64,000 bases of DNA from Prevotella sp. (GTDB lineage: Bacteria; Bacteroidota; Bacteroidia; Bacteroidales; Bacteroidaceae): contig JAJWLX010000010.1 in NCBI GenBank assembly GCA_021636625.1, positions 18,702 to 82,701 of the forward strand, read 5' to 3'. The translations under genes were made by a program, and so were the position numbers. The notes below the pieces were generated by a model that saw nothing but the letters and a program-made list of their open reading frames with translations, was not told the DNA's origin and ran no database searches. Shown piece by piece: positions 17,659-27,129 of this stretch (its first letter is position 1; every line of letters starts with the position of its first letter).

Positions 17659-20154
17659 ATGGCAGAGAAAAAGTATGGTCATTTTGATGACGCCAATCGC
17701 GAGTACGTGATTACTGACCCAAAGACCCCATGGCCTTGGATCAACTATTTGGGTAACGAGGATTTCTTCTCGCTTATCTCCAACACAGCAGGTGGGTATT
17801 CTTTCTATAAGGATGCCAAGTTCCGTCGTCTCACCCGCTATCGCTACAACGGGGTACCTATGGACAACGGCGGTCGCTACTTCTACATCAAGGATGGCGA
17901 TACCGTCTGGAATCCAGGCTGGAAACCATGCAAGACGCCACTCGACAGCTATGAGTGCCGCCACGGCATGAACTATACCCGCATCACGGGCAGCAAGAAC
18001 GGCGTAGAGGCAAGCGTTCTCTTCTTCGTTCCACTCCACACCTGGGCTGAAGTCCAGAAGATGACGCTGAAGAATCAGACTGCGGAAGTAAAGACCCTCA
18101 AAGTGTTCTCCTTTGCAGAATGGTGCCTCTGGAATGCCGCTACCGATATGGAGAACTTCCAGCGCAACTTCTCTACAGGCGAAGTGGAGGTAGAAGGATC
18201 TACCCTCTATCACAAGACGGAGTACCGTGAGCGCCGCAACCACTATGCTTTCTACACCGTAAATACCGAGATTCAGGGCTACGATACCGACCGTGAGAGC
18301 TTCATCGGACTCTACAACGAGTTTGCCGAGCCGGAAGCCGTGATGGAAGGCAAGCCACGCAACAGTTTTGCCCATGGCTGGAGCCCTATCGCATCACATT
18401 ATATAGAGGTAACCCTGCAGCCGGGCGAGAGCCGCGACCTCATCTTCCTTCAGGGATACGTAGAAAACGAACAGGACAAGAAGTTCTCTGCCAAGAAGGT
18501 GATCAACAAGGAGAAGGCACATCAGCTCATCAAGAAATTCGATACCACCGAAAAGGTGGATGCAGCCTTTGCTGAACTCAACCAGTACTGGGATAACCTG
18601 CTGAACATCTTCACCGTGAAGAGCGGAAACGATAAGCTCGACCGCATGGTGAACATCTGGAACCAGTATCAGTGCATGATAACCTTCTGCATGTCGCGTT
18701 CAGCAAGCTTCTTCGAGAGCGGCATCGGCAGAGGCATGGGCTTCCGTGATTCCAACCAGGACCTCGTAGGTTTCGTTCATCAGATACCTACCCGTGCCCG
18801 CCAGCGCATCATCGACATCGCCAGCACCCAGTTCCCTGACGGTGGCTGCTATCACCAGTATCAGCCACTCACCAAGCGTGGCAACAACGATATCGGTGGC
18901 GGTTTCAACGATGACCCTTGCTGGCTCATTTTCGGAACCGTAGCCTACATCAAGGAGACGGGAGATTTCTCCATCCTCTCCGAGCAGGTACCATTCGATA
19001 ACCAGCCAGGCAGCGAGGTGAGTCTCTTTGAACATCTGAAGATTTCGATGAACCACGTCATCAACAACCTGGGTCCGCATAAGCTTCCACTCATCGGCAG
19101 AGCCGACTGGAACGACTGTCTGAACCTGAACTGCTTCTCCTGGGATCCGAACGAGAGCTTCCAGACCACCGAGAACAAGGGCGAAGGCAGCAAGGCAGAG
19201 AGCCTGATGATTGCCGGACTGTTTGTTGTTACCGGCAAGGATTACATCGCCCTCTGCAAGCAGCTTGCCAAGGAGGCATCCAACTGCCGCGAAGGAGAGA
19301 TAGCCGGACTTGCCGAGGAAGATTACCTGGTAGAAGCCGATCGCATGCAGCAGGCAGTAGATGCGATGAGCGAAGCCGTGAAGCAGCATGGCTGGGACGG
19401 CGAATGGTTCCTCCGTGCCTACGATTTCTTCGGCAACAAGATAGGCAGCAATGAGAACGAAGAAGGCAAGATCTTCATCGAGAGTCAGGGCTGGTGTACC
19501 ATGGCTGGCATCGGACTGGAAGAAGGCCTCTGCGCCAAGGCACTGGATAGCGCCAAGGAACGCCTGGAATGCGAGCATGGAATGGTGCTGAACAACCCAG
19601 CCTACACCACCTATCATGTAGAGATGGGCGAGATTTCATCCTATCCGGAAGGTTACAAGGAGAATGCCGGCATCTTCTGCCACAACAATCCTTGGGTCAT
19701 CATCGGTGAAACCGTTGCCGGACGTGGCAATGATGCCTGGAACCATTATACCAAGATTCTGCCAAGCTATGTAGAGGAGAAATATCAGACCCTGCACAAG
19801 GTGGAGCCATACGTCAACTGCCAGATGGTAGCCGGCAAGGATGCCGCCAAGCCTGGCGAGGGCAAGAACTCCTGGTTAACCGGTACAGCCGCCTGGATGT
19901 GGTACACCGTGTCGGAGTTCATCCTCGGCATCAAACCGGATTACGAGGGATTGAACATCGACCCATGTCTGCCAAGCACCGCCCATGAATACGAGGTAAC
20001 CCGCAAGTTCCGTGGTGGCGAATACCACATCATCGTGAAGAATCCTGAAGGCAGGGAGAAAGGCGTGAAGCAGATTACCGTAGATGGAAAGACCATCGAT
20101 GGCACCATCATCCCTTGCCTGGAAGGCAAGCACGAGGTGATTGTACAAATGTAA
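17659..20154 (+). CDS. GH94 glycoside phosphorylase, probable cellobiose phosphorylase
   Basis: An 831-residue cytoplasmic protein with no signal peptide. GMGFRDSNQDLVGFVHQIP (about residue 360) and the RADWNDCLN catalytic motif (proton-donor Asp about residue 486) match family GH94. The N-terminal beta-sandwich begins around FFSLISNTAGGYSFY. Length is close to cellobiose phosphorylases (about 820) and shorter than cellodextrin phosphorylases. The reaction would be cellobiose plus phosphate to glucose 1-phosphate plus glucose. GH94 also contains laminaribiose and chitobiose enzymes, so substrate is inferred. The gene stands alone with its own promoter; a small lipoprotein gene follows 20 bases downstream. 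Confidence 0.88.
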   Translation: MAEKKYGHFDDANREYVITDPKTPWPWINYLGNEDFFSLISNTAGGYSFYKDAKFRRLTRYRYNGVPMDNGGRYFYIKDGDTVWNPGWKPCKTPLDSYECRHGMNYTRITGSKNGVEASVLFFVPLHTWAEVQKMTLKNQTAEVKTLKVFSFAEWCLWNAATDMENFQRNFSTGEVEVEGSTLYHKTEYRERRNHYAFYTVNTEIQGYDTDRESFIGLYNEFAEPEAVMEGKPRNSFAHGWSPIASHYIEVTLQPGESRDLIFLQGYVENEQDKKFSAKKVINKEKAHQLIKKFDTTEKVDAAFAELNQYWDNLLNIFTVKSGNDKLDRMVNIWNQYQCMITFCMSRSASFFESGIGRGMGFRDSNQDLVGFVHQIPTRARQRIIDIASTQFPDGGCYHQYQPLTKRGNNDIGGGFNDDPCWLIFGTVAYIKETGDFSILSEQVPFDNQPGSEVSLFEHLKISMNHVINNLGPHKLPLIGRADWNDCLNLNCFSWDPNESFQTTENKGEGSKAESLMIAGLFVVTGKDYIALCKQLAKEASNCREGEIAGLAEEDYLVEADRMQQAVDAMSEAVKQHGWDGEWFLRAYDFFGNKIGSNENEEGKIFIESQGWCTMAGIGLEEGLCAKALDSAKERLECEHGMVLNNPAYTTYHVEMGEISSYPEGYKENAGIFCHNNPWVIIGETVAGRGNDAWNHYTKILPSYVEEKYQTLHKVEPYVNCQMVAGKDAAKPGEGKNSWLTGTAAWMWYTVSEFILGIKPDYEGLNIDPCLPSTAHEYEVTRKFRGGEYHIIVKNPEGREKGVKQITVDGKTIDGTIIPCLEGKHEVIVQM

Positions 20155-20174
20155 TCGATTAATTCAAAATAATA

Positions 20175-20594
20175 ATGAAGAAAATTTTATGTTTTGTGGC
20201 AGCTCTGGCTGCCACAACTTTTATCACAACAACCAGTACAAGCTGTAAGTTTGCACCCGACCAGCATGACGGCGATACCGTAGCCGCCAGTGAGTTTTAT
20301 CCGATAGATACATCAGCTATCCACGCCAAGAAGACGGCGAAGATAGCTGCAGTCAAGGCAGGCAAGGATAGTGTGGGCATCTACTACATAGGCAGTGGTT
20401 CCACCAAGGACATCATCCAGCTCGTCTCCTACCCTTCCCGTCGTGATACGATGATATTCAGCAAGACCCGCCATATCAAGGTAAAAGGTAATGCCGATAT
20501 CAACCACGTGGTTAGAGTGGATTACTACCTGCTCAACGGCAAGGATTCATTAGTGAAATATGTGGAGGAAGTGGAGCTCAAAACAAATCATTGA
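20175..20594 (+). CDS. Hypothetical lipoprotein
   Basis: A 139-residue protein starting MKKILCFVAALAATTFITT. A cysteine at about residue 24 follows TSTS, consistent with a Bacteroidetes lipoprotein signal although the lipobox is not perfect. The mature part has a beta-rich look (SVGIYYIGSGSTKDIIQLVS) and no domain I recognise. It lies 20 bases after GH94 and is probably co-transcribed. Its 3' end overlaps the convergent ATPase gene by 17 bases. Confidence 0.75.
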   Translation: MKKILCFVAALAATTFITTTSTSCKFAPDQHDGDTVAASEFYPIDTSAIHAKKTAKIAAVKAGKDSVGIYYIGSGSTKDIIQLVSYPSRRDTMIFSKTRHIKVKGNADINHVVRVDYYLLNGKDSLVKYVEEVELKTNH

Positions 20595-22008
20595 GCACCA
20601 CTTCATTCTGGGCAATGCCCGAATACATATTCCGCTGAAGACCATAACTGCTGATAAATGTCAGCTGTATCGACTTTCGGGTCTTCGTTTCCTCCATAAA
20701 ACGGACGATTTTGTTTCTCAGAATCTTCTCGTAATCCTTATTGATGGCAAACTCACTTTCCGAAAACTTCATTTCGCAAAGATTGATGGTATTGTCACCA
20801 CGCTCTATCACCATGTCTATCTGGGCTGCCCGCTCCGTCGATCCGGCATCACTCTTGCTTCGCCAGGAATACAACTGGGTAGCCACACCAGAAATTCCCA
20901 ACCGCTGCTTCACCCGGTCGATATGATTCATCGCCAATATCTCGAAAGAGACTCCAGCCCAGGCATAAAAACGGGGCGTGCGCTGCAACTTACTCCAATA
21001 CAGAAGATTACGGAATGAACTATCGCGCAGGAAACGGAAATAGAACAAGGTGAAGAAATCTACCAACTGATAGAGAGACTTTCGGGTGGAGCAGCCATAG
21101 TTGACATACTTTCTGATGAAACCGCAGGATTCCAGATTGTCGAGAATCGTGGTCAACGATTTGCCCGACTTCATCCCGGTGGCATCGGCTATTTCCGAGC
21201 GCATCATACCATAGCCACGCTCGTTCAGGCATTCTACCACCTTGACGTATGCCTCAGAATCCTTAAACAGAGAGCGATAGAGAATCGTAAACTCATTGTA
21301 CAACTGACCATTGGGATTGAACAGCAAACGGTCTATATTCTGAGCCAAACTTAATCGCTCATCAAAAAGGTTCAGATAATATGGGATTCCTCCCAATATC
21401 ATATAAAGTTCTGCCAGTTCATATCTGGACAACATCATCCCTTTAGTATTCAGGAATGCCTCCGACTCCCCAAGAGAAAAAGGCTGTAGGAAAAGGCGAT
21501 GGGTAAGGCGACCATAAAGTCCACCATGGTTATTGATGAGTTTATCCATCATCCAGGAAGTGGCAGAGCCACAGACAATGAGAACGATGTCGCGACGTGC
21601 CGAAGCCCATCCATTCCAGAAATGCTCCAAGGCTGAAATAAAATTAGAACCCGCAGTATCCATCCAAGGCAGTTCGTCGAGAAAAACCACCTTGCGTTCT
21701 ATCCCGTTTAAAGAATCAAGATAAGTGATAAGCATTTCGAAAGCATCGAGCCAGTCGTGGGGAACAGAGGTTACATTCCTGTCGTAACGTCGAAGCGTAT
21801 AAAAGAAATTTTTCAACTGCTCCAGTGTGGTTCCTCCCGCCAATCCTGATGTCTGAAACACCATTTCCTGCTCAAAATATTCGCGCACAAGAAACGTTTT
21901 CCCCACTCTGCGGCGTCCGCATACAGCCACAAATTCCGACTGCCTTGACTCGTAAATACGCGCCAAGGTATCTTGTTCACTCTTTCTGCCTATGATATTA
22001 TTCTTCAT
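20578..22008 (-). CDS. DUF234-type AAA ATPase with C-terminal nuclease-like domain
   Basis: A 476-residue protein. Walker A (CGRRRVGKT) is near residues 30-38 and Walker B (KVVFLDELPWMD) near 107; IVCGSATSWMMD is the sensor-like segment. A winged-helix region comes around 250-310 and a DUF234-like C-terminus near 390-440 with QIDMVIERGD and LCEMKF, the spacing of a PD-(D/E)XK active site. The archaeal-type ATPase/DUF234 group is widespread and functionally undefined. It has its own promoter with an unusual array of operator-like sites upstream, suggesting tight control. It may be a stand-alone selfish or defence gene. Confidence 0.85.
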   Translation of the reverse strand: MKNNIIGRKSEQDTLARIYESRQSEFVAVCGRRRVGKTFLVREYFEQEMVFQTSGLAGGTTLEQLKNFFYTLRRYDRNVTSVPHDWLDAFEMLITYLDSLNGIERKVVFLDELPWMDTAGSNFISALEHFWNGWASARRDIVLIVCGSATSWMMDKLINNHGGLYGRLTHRLFLQPFSLGESEAFLNTKGMMLSRYELAELYMILGGIPYYLNLFDERLSLAQNIDRLLFNPNGQLYNEFTILYRSLFKDSEAYVKVVECLNERGYGMMRSEIADATGMKSGKSLTTILDNLESCGFIRKYVNYGCSTRKSLYQLVDFFTLFYFRFLRDSSFRNLLYWSKLQRTPRFYAWAGVSFEILAMNHIDRVKQRLGISGVATQLYSWRSKSDAGSTERAAQIDMVIERGDNTINLCEMKFSESEFAINKDYEKILRNKIVRFMEETKTRKSIQLTFISSYGLQRNMYSGIAQNEVVLNDLF

Positions 22009-22043
22009 CTTCTTATTCTCCTGCTTTAATTTCTAACCATCTG

Positions 22044-22051
22044 CAAAAATA
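22044..22051 (-). promoter_or_regulatory. Putative -7 box for the DUF234 ATPase gene
   Basis: TATTTTTG on the minus strand, 36 bases before the ATG at 22008. The -33 region coincides with the first ATTGGCTA operator-like site. Confidence 0.5.
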
Positions 22052-22068
22052 GCAAGAAAAAAGCAATT

Positions 22069-22152
22069 ATTGGCTAATTCTTACATAACTTTTAGCCAAT
22101 AGCACCTATTTTTAAGTATTATTGGCTATAATGAGCGGCACATTTAGCCAAT
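22069..22152. promoter_or_regulatory. Four-site operator-like array (ATTGGCTA / TAGCCAAT)
   Basis: ATTGGCTA at 22069-22076, TAGCCAAT at 22093-22100, ATTGGCTA at 22121-22128 and TAGCCAAT at 22145-22152. The two inverted pairs have identical internal spacing (24 bases start to start) and are offset by exactly 52 bases, about five helical turns. The array covers and extends upstream of the ATPase promoter. Confidence 0.7.
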
Positions 22153-22170
22153 AACAAAAAAACTCAGCAC

Positions 22171-22209
22171 AAAAAAAAGGCTAGCATGCAAAAAGGCACG
22201 CTAGTCTTT
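22171..22209 (-). terminator. Terminator of the uxuB-uxuA transcript
   Basis: CTAGCATGC (22181-22189) pairs with GCACGCTAG (22196-22204) with one G-U wobble. On the minus strand it is followed by eight T residues (plus-strand A run 22171-22178). A weaker T run on the plus strand could make it bidirectional. Confidence 0.8.
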
Positions 22210-22295
22210 TTCGTATTTTATCTAACCTGAATTTCAAATCACTAAATAGCCTAAGCCTATAACTATAAACTAAGCCTAAAATTATAAATTATAAA

Positions 22296-23567
22296 CTAAT
22301 CATAAAATCCCGGCTGCTTGTACTCTATGCCCAGCTCATCATCCACGGTGGCGATGACGCCCTGAATCTGACCCATGGCAAACATGCGGCCCAAGAGGGT
22401 GTAACCGGCATTGTGACCGTGGTTGCTCTCATCGAATACGCCACCAGGCTCATCGGTGAAGGTCATGCCATGATCTACTCGCATAGGCAATCGGCGACCC
22501 GAATTGCACTTGCCTTCCTGCTCTGCCTTCTCAAAAATGCGGCAAAGATCTATCAGATGACCACGACCACCCAGGTGGGAAGCCTCCGTGAAGTTGCCGT
22601 TAGGGAAGATGTAGCAGGAACGCAGGTGAACGAAGTGGGTGCGGTCGGCAAACTGCTTCGCCATGGCTACACAGTCGTTGTGCTCACCGGCAGAGAATGA
22701 ACCTGCACAGAAAGTCAGTCCGTTGTGCTTGTTTGGCACGGCATCGAGCATCCACTGGATATCCTCGGCACGACCGATGATTCTTGGCAAGCCGAATACA
22801 GGATAAGGAGGATCGTCTGGGTGAACACACATGTTGATATCGTACTCATCGCAGATAGGCATGATAGCCTCCAGCCAGTACTTCATGTTCTCCTGCAACT
22901 TCTTCTTGTCGATGCCATCATAAAGCTTCAACAGGTCGCGGAACTTCTGGACTGGAGCAGAATCGCCCTCGCTGAAGTTACCCGATACGAAACCCTGAGT
23001 CTTGATAATGATATTCTCTACCAGGGCATGATCCTGCTCTGGTGTAGAAGTCTTCTTGATTTCATCAGCCTCAGCCACGAGGTCTCTGCCCCACTTGTGC
23101 TCCTTAGAGAACTCAGCCCAATCCTCACGGGCACCTTCACGCTGCAGGATATAGATATCAAAGTAGGCAAACTCGCCCCAGTTCATATAGAGGTTGTTGG
23201 CTCCGTTAGGATTCTCGTGTGCCAAATCGGTACGTGCCCAGTCCAGTACCGGCATGAAGTTGTAGCAGATGCACTTGATGCCTTCCTCGCCCAGGTTTCT
23301 CAGACTCTCCTTATACACCTCAATCTGATGGTCACGATCGGGACCGCCATACTTCAAGGTTTCAACCACTGGCAAAGACTCAACCACGCTCCATTTCATG
23401 CCGTATGACTCTATATATTCCTTGAGTTCATGAATCTTCTCGCGTGTCCAAACCTCGCCCAGAGGGACATCGTGCAATGCAGTAACGATGCCCTCAACAC
23501 CTATTTGCTTCAACTGTGCAAGTGTAATCTTATCCTTCTTGCCAAACCAGCGCCATGTTCTTTCCAT
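22296..23567 (-). CDS. uxuA: Mannonate dehydratase
   Basis: A 423-residue protein beginning MERTWRWFGKKDKITLAQL. RWFG and the ALHDVPLGEVW segment near residue 35 are typical UxuA N-terminal features, and the central CVHPDDPP and C-terminal MRVDHGM segments fit the metal-binding TIM barrel. It dehydrates D-mannonate to 2-keto-3-deoxygluconate in glucuronate breakdown. It follows uxuB by 33 bases on the same strand; the pair is closed by a terminator at 22171-22209. Length is a little above E. coli UxuA (394), with extra residues in the middle. Confidence 0.93.
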   Translation of the reverse strand: MERTWRWFGKKDKITLAQLKQIGVEGIVTALHDVPLGEVWTREKIHELKEYIESYGMKWSVVESLPVVETLKYGGPDRDHQIEVYKESLRNLGEEGIKCICYNFMPVLDWARTDLAHENPNGANNLYMNWGEFAYFDIYILQREGAREDWAEFSKEHKWGRDLVAEADEIKKTSTPEQDHALVENIIIKTQGFVSGNFSEGDSAPVQKFRDLLKLYDGIDKKKLQENMKYWLEAIMPICDEYDINMCVHPDDPPYPVFGLPRIIGRAEDIQWMLDAVPNKHNGLTFCAGSFSAGEHNDCVAMAKQFADRTHFVHLRSCYIFPNGNFTEASHLGGRGHLIDLCRIFEKAEQEGKCNSGRRLPMRVDHGMTFTDEPGGVFDESNHGHNAGYTLLGRMFAMGQIQGVIATVDDELGIEYKQPGFYD

Positions 23568-23600
23568 ATATATTATATAATGTATAAGTTTAAAAATGAA

Positions 23601-25190
23601 TTATCTTGCTGCAACATATTTATGCAATGTCTGTCTTACAGCACCCTTGCCGGCGAAGAGTTCCTTCACCATGCCTTCTATCTGCTCGCCGAAGCCTGCC
23701 TCGTAGAGATCGAGTCCGAAGACATCCTTGCGAGAATAGAGATTCTTCAGGCAAGAGTAGTCCTGATCCGCCTTGCCTACCTCCAGAGGAGCCACGATGG
23801 CCTGGAGTTCTGCCAGCAATGGGTCGGAAGATGGCTCAAATGGCTTCAGGTTATCATCCAATGCCTTGAGATAGCGGGCGTAACCTGCCAGCACCAGCGG
23901 AATCAATATCAAATTATTCTTGTCGAGACCACGGTCGATATACTTCTTGATGGTCTCACCGAAGCGGATAGAGAGTTTCTGACTGGTATCGGTAGCAATG
24001 CGCTGAGGAGCATCTGGCATGAAAGGATTAGGCAGACGCTTGTTGATAACGGTGCCGATAAACTCGTATGGGTTCAATACGCCTGGGTCTGTAACCACTG
24101 GCATTGCCTCGATATAACCGATCTTCTGGATAAAGGCACGCAGGTCCTCATCTGCCATCTCGGCAGAAATCAGGGTATAGTCGAGCATGCAGCCATAGAT
24201 AGACATCGCCGTATGTAGCGGATTCAGACAGGTAGTCACCTTCATGGTCTCCACCTCATCCACGGTCTTGCGGGTAGTATAGAGTGCCCCCCCCAACTCC
24301 AATGGCGGACGGCCGTTGGTATAGGTATCCTCGCACACGAGATACTGCACTTCCTCTGCATTCACGAAAGGAGCGGTAAAGGTATGCTTCTCAGTGATGA
24401 TGGTATCATTGTCCTCGAAACCATCCTCAGCCAGCATCGCCTGCACCTTCTCATGAGGACGAGGCGTAATCTTGTCGATCATAGACCAAGGATAAGTCAC
24501 CTTCTTGTCATCGTTGATATAATCCAGGAAATCAGCCTCCACGATGCCATCCTTCACCCAGCGCTCGGCATACGCCTTCACGCCCGCCTTCACGTGGTCA
24601 CCATTGTGAGAGCAGTTATCAGTAGATTGCAGAGTAACCGGCAGCTTGCCTGCCTTGAATCTCTCGTAGAGGAGCGCGGTAAGCTTACCCATGGCGAAGA
24701 CTGCATCGAGACCACGAGTCAAATCGGCATCATTGAAGGAATACCCCTTCTCAGTAATGGTAAAGGTAACCATCTGCAGACTCGGTGCCTGGAAAATCTG
24801 AACCAAGCGAGCCCAATCCTCACCAAACTGCTTGTCAGCCTTCAGACTCTCCGTGATAGAAGCGATCACCTTCTTCTCGATGGTGCCGTTAGACTGGAGG
24901 CTCACCAGGAGCGAGAGGTTATGGTAAGGGCGATAAGCCTTGTCGATGATTTCGTAGTCGAAGCTTTCCGCCACGATGACGCCACGGTCGTACTTACCGG
25001 TGTTGAGAGCATCGTTGAGGATGGCGGCAGGAAACGCACGGAAGATGTTACCTGCACCGAAGTGAACCCAAGTAGGCTCATCGTGAGTCTTCTTGGCAAC
25101 TGCTGCAATATCATAATGAGGAAGCTGATAACCTTTAGCTTCCCATTCTGCAGCCTGAAAATTTTCAGAAAGAATGTCGTTCAGTTTCAT
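23601..25190 (-). CDS. uxuB: Mannitol dehydrogenase family oxidoreductase, probable fructuronate reductase
   Basis: A 529-residue protein of the long-chain mannitol dehydrogenase family. VHFGAGNIFRAFPA near residues 42-55 is the NAD-binding motif. The catalytic Lys and Asn/His region appears around LCEDTYTNGRPPLE and NPLHTAMSIYG, and a C-terminal helical domain follows. Next to uxuA, the likely reaction is NADH-dependent interconversion of fructuronate and mannonate. Mannitol, arabinitol and tagaturonate enzymes share the family, so the substrate rests on gene order. It is first in the uxuB-uxuA transcript. Confidence 0.88.
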   Translation of the reverse strand: MKLNDILSENFQAAEWEAKGYQLPHYDIAAVAKKTHDEPTWVHFGAGNIFRAFPAAILNDALNTGKYDRGVIVAESFDYEIIDKAYRPYHNLSLLVSLQSNGTIEKKVIASITESLKADKQFGEDWARLVQIFQAPSLQMVTFTITEKGYSFNDADLTRGLDAVFAMGKLTALLYERFKAGKLPVTLQSTDNCSHNGDHVKAGVKAYAERWVKDGIVEADFLDYINDDKKVTYPWSMIDKITPRPHEKVQAMLAEDGFEDNDTIITEKHTFTAPFVNAEEVQYLVCEDTYTNGRPPLELGGALYTTRKTVDEVETMKVTTCLNPLHTAMSIYGCMLDYTLISAEMADEDLRAFIQKIGYIEAMPVVTDPGVLNPYEFIGTVINKRLPNPFMPDAPQRIATDTSQKLSIRFGETIKKYIDRGLDKNNLILIPLVLAGYARYLKALDDNLKPFEPSSDPLLAELQAIVAPLEVGKADQDYSCLKNLYSRKDVFGLDLYEAGFGEQIEGMVKELFAGKGAVRQTLHKYVAAR

Positions 25191-25227
25191 ACTTTTATAT
25201 TTTGATGTTGTTTTATGTATTCGCCTA

Positions 25228-25235
25228 CAAAAATA
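25228..25235 (-). promoter_or_regulatory. Putative -7 box for uxuB-uxuA
   Basis: TATTTTTG on the minus strand, 38 bases before the uxuB ATG at 25190. Confidence 0.5.
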
Positions 25236-25310
25236 CGAATAAACATCGAATCTCCCTCACATTTTCGCAAGAAAAAACAAAAACTGAACGAATAGAAATC
25301 TATTTTGAAC

Positions 25311-25355
25311 AAAAAAGCATCCCCCACCCTTACATCAAAGTAAGAATGGGGGATG
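25311..25355 (-). terminator. Terminator of the AAA/PD-(D/E)XK gene
   Basis: CATCCCCCA (25318-25326) pairs with TGGGGGATG (25347-25355), with an inner CTTAC/GTAAG stem. Reading leftward it is followed by CTTTTTTG. It lies six bases past the stop of the gene at 25361. Confidence 0.88.
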
Positions 25356-25360
25356 TTCAT

Positions 25361-26926
25361 TCAAGATACTATTTTCCATTCCAGGCAGTTCACCTCGTCC
25401 TTCACCGAGAAGTTCAAGCCTATCTTCACCACCTTCTTGCCGCTCATCTTGAAAGCATCGGCATAGTGTTTTGCCTCTATCTGGGCGAGAGCCTCCTCGG
25501 CACTCTTGTTGAACTTCAGCTCCATCACGTAGATGGTATCAGCCGTCTCCATCGTAATATCGATTCTGCCCTTTGCCGTATGCTGCTCCACGAGGATATC
25601 ATAGTTGGTGAGCAGGGCAAACATGATGTAGAGCGTCTGCTGCCAATGTCCCTCGTAGTGGGTATTGTCGCAGTAAGGCACCGTCTCCAGAAAGTCGTTC
25701 AGCAGGCAGAAGGCAGCATCCATATCCCCCTTCTTCACCAATACCGACATCTTGGCGATGGTCGTGTTAGCCTTCGCCGACTTGTCCGTCAGATAATGAG
25801 GCAAGAGGCTTCCATACAGCCCCACCCTAATCTCCTGGTTAGGCAATGCCAACAGGTACAATTTTGTAGGCTTGTCATATCCCTTGATGGTGACATACCC
25901 GCTCTGATAAAGCAAAGGTACGATGGTGGTCATCGTTTCGGTGGGGGCATCAAAGTCCTTCTTGCCCACCTCTATGGCCTCGCCAAGGTCTGCAGGCAGG
26001 AATTCATACTTTCTCATCATATTGATGAGATAGGTAGGTGTGCCCGATCCGAACCAGTAATCATCCATTCTGCCATCAGCAAAGCAATTCAACAAACTGT
26101 AAGGATTGAAGACATCAGGCGATGGCCAGCAGAAGTGATAACCGTCATAATGGTCTTTCAGCTCCTGGATGGTCTCCTCCCTGTTCAGTTCCAGATGCTC
26201 AGCAAGAGCATCGATGTCATCGCTCATCTGGGTCAACATTTCCTCCTTGGTGATGCCGCAGATACCGGCATAAGGCTCGTCCATGCTCACATTCTTGATA
26301 TTGTTCAGCTCACTGAAGATGCTGAGTTGCGAGAACTTCGTGATGCCCGTCAGGAACACAAAACGGAGCAATGGCTCGCAATCTTTCAAGGGACTGTAGA
26401 AATTGCGCATCGTATTGCGCAACACATCGAGTTTTTCCTTCTCATGCGCCACATCCAGCAGCGGAGCGTCATATTCATCGATAAGCACCACAGCCTGCTT
26501 GCCAGTCTTTGCAGTAACTGTTCTTATCAAGTTGAGCAAACGAACGTTTGGGGCTGGAAAATCACAATCCACTCCAAACCTATCCTCATTTTCCTTCAAT
26601 ATATATAAGAGGTATTGATCCAGCTGATCCTTCTCCATGTGTTTGCCTCCAGCCAGGCTGAAGTGCAGCACGGGATAAGCCGTCCACTCCTTCTCCAGCT
26701 TCTCGATGGCAAGCCCCTCGAAGAGTTCCTTCTTGCCTTCGAAATAACTCTGAAAAGTAGAAACCAGCAGCGACTTACCGAAACGGCGAGGTCGGCTCAG
26801 GAAGAAATACTTTCCATCTGTATGTGTCATACGATAGATATATTCCGTCTTGTCGATATAGAGGTTGTCCAACTTGCGGATTTCCTCAAATGTCTGAATT
26901 CCTATAGGATATAATTTTCTTGCCAT
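25361..26926 (-). CDS. AAA-ATPase-like protein with PD-(D/E)XK nuclease-like domain
   Basis: A 521-residue protein of the Bacteroidetes family with an N-terminal AAA-ATPase_like domain and a C-terminal PDDEXK_9-type domain. The start is typical (MARKLYPIGIQTFEEIRK). Walker A is the degenerate FFLSRPRRFGKSLLVSTF near residues 47-64, Walker B is AVVLIDEYDAPLL near 145, and the C-terminus has GRIDITMETADTIYVMELKF, the D...ExK nuclease pattern. Function is unknown; these genes are often multicopy and horizontally mobile. A GTG or ATG two codons upstream (to 26932) is possible, but MARK is the family start. It has its own promoter and terminator. Confidence 0.88.
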   Translation of the reverse strand: MARKLYPIGIQTFEEIRKLDNLYIDKTEYIYRMTHTDGKYFFLSRPRRFGKSLLVSTFQSYFEGKKELFEGLAIEKLEKEWTAYPVLHFSLAGGKHMEKDQLDQYLLYILKENEDRFGVDCDFPAPNVRLLNLIRTVTAKTGKQAVVLIDEYDAPLLDVAHEKEKLDVLRNTMRNFYSPLKDCEPLLRFVFLTGITKFSQLSIFSELNNIKNVSMDEPYAGICGITKEEMLTQMSDDIDALAEHLELNREETIQELKDHYDGYHFCWPSPDVFNPYSLLNCFADGRMDDYWFGSGTPTYLINMMRKYEFLPADLGEAIEVGKKDFDAPTETMTTIVPLLYQSGYVTIKGYDKPTKLYLLALPNQEIRVGLYGSLLPHYLTDKSAKANTTIAKMSVLVKKGDMDAAFCLLNDFLETVPYCDNTHYEGHWQQTLYIMFALLTNYDILVEQHTAKGRIDITMETADTIYVMELKFNKSAEEALAQIEAKHYADAFKMSGKKVVKIGLNFSVKDEVNCLEWKIVS

Positions 26927-26950
26927 AACCAAATGCTATCTATTTATTTG

Positions 26951-26958
26951 CAAATATA
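26951..26958 (-). promoter_or_regulatory. Putative -7 box for the AAA/PD-(D/E)XK gene
   Basis: TATATTTG on the minus strand, 25 bases before the ATG at 26926. No -33 TTTG at the expected spacing. Confidence 0.5.
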
Positions 26959-27045
26959 CATCAATTCTCCCAAACAACCAAGCATTTCTACGATTTTAAC
27001 AAAAAAAACATGAGGGCGTGTCATAAGTCCATAACGCACTCTTTT

Positions 27046-27129
27046 TTAGTTTTTCAAGAACTCTTGTAGTTGCAAGGATATCCCTTGCGGTGGTTCTCCT
27101 ATCGTCAGGGAGTTGGCATCTCCTCTTTA
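27046..27129 (-). pseudogene. Short coding-like remnant behind the 40-codon ORF
   Basis: In the same frame as the 40-codon ORF, after two consecutive stops, a 26-codon stretch ends ...TIGEPPQGISLQLQEFLKN and TAA at 27046-27048. It has no start codon and reads like the C-terminus of a protein I cannot name. It is followed leftward by GAGTGCGTTATGG and GACACGCCC, which looks like an insertion-sequence end. Probably the scar of a deleted or inserted gene. Confidence 0.35.

Noticed and set aside
27004..27045. Complete insertion sequence near GGGCGTGTCATAAGT
   Set aside because: Only one end-like motif is visible and no transposase gene or matching inverted repeat is found nearby.
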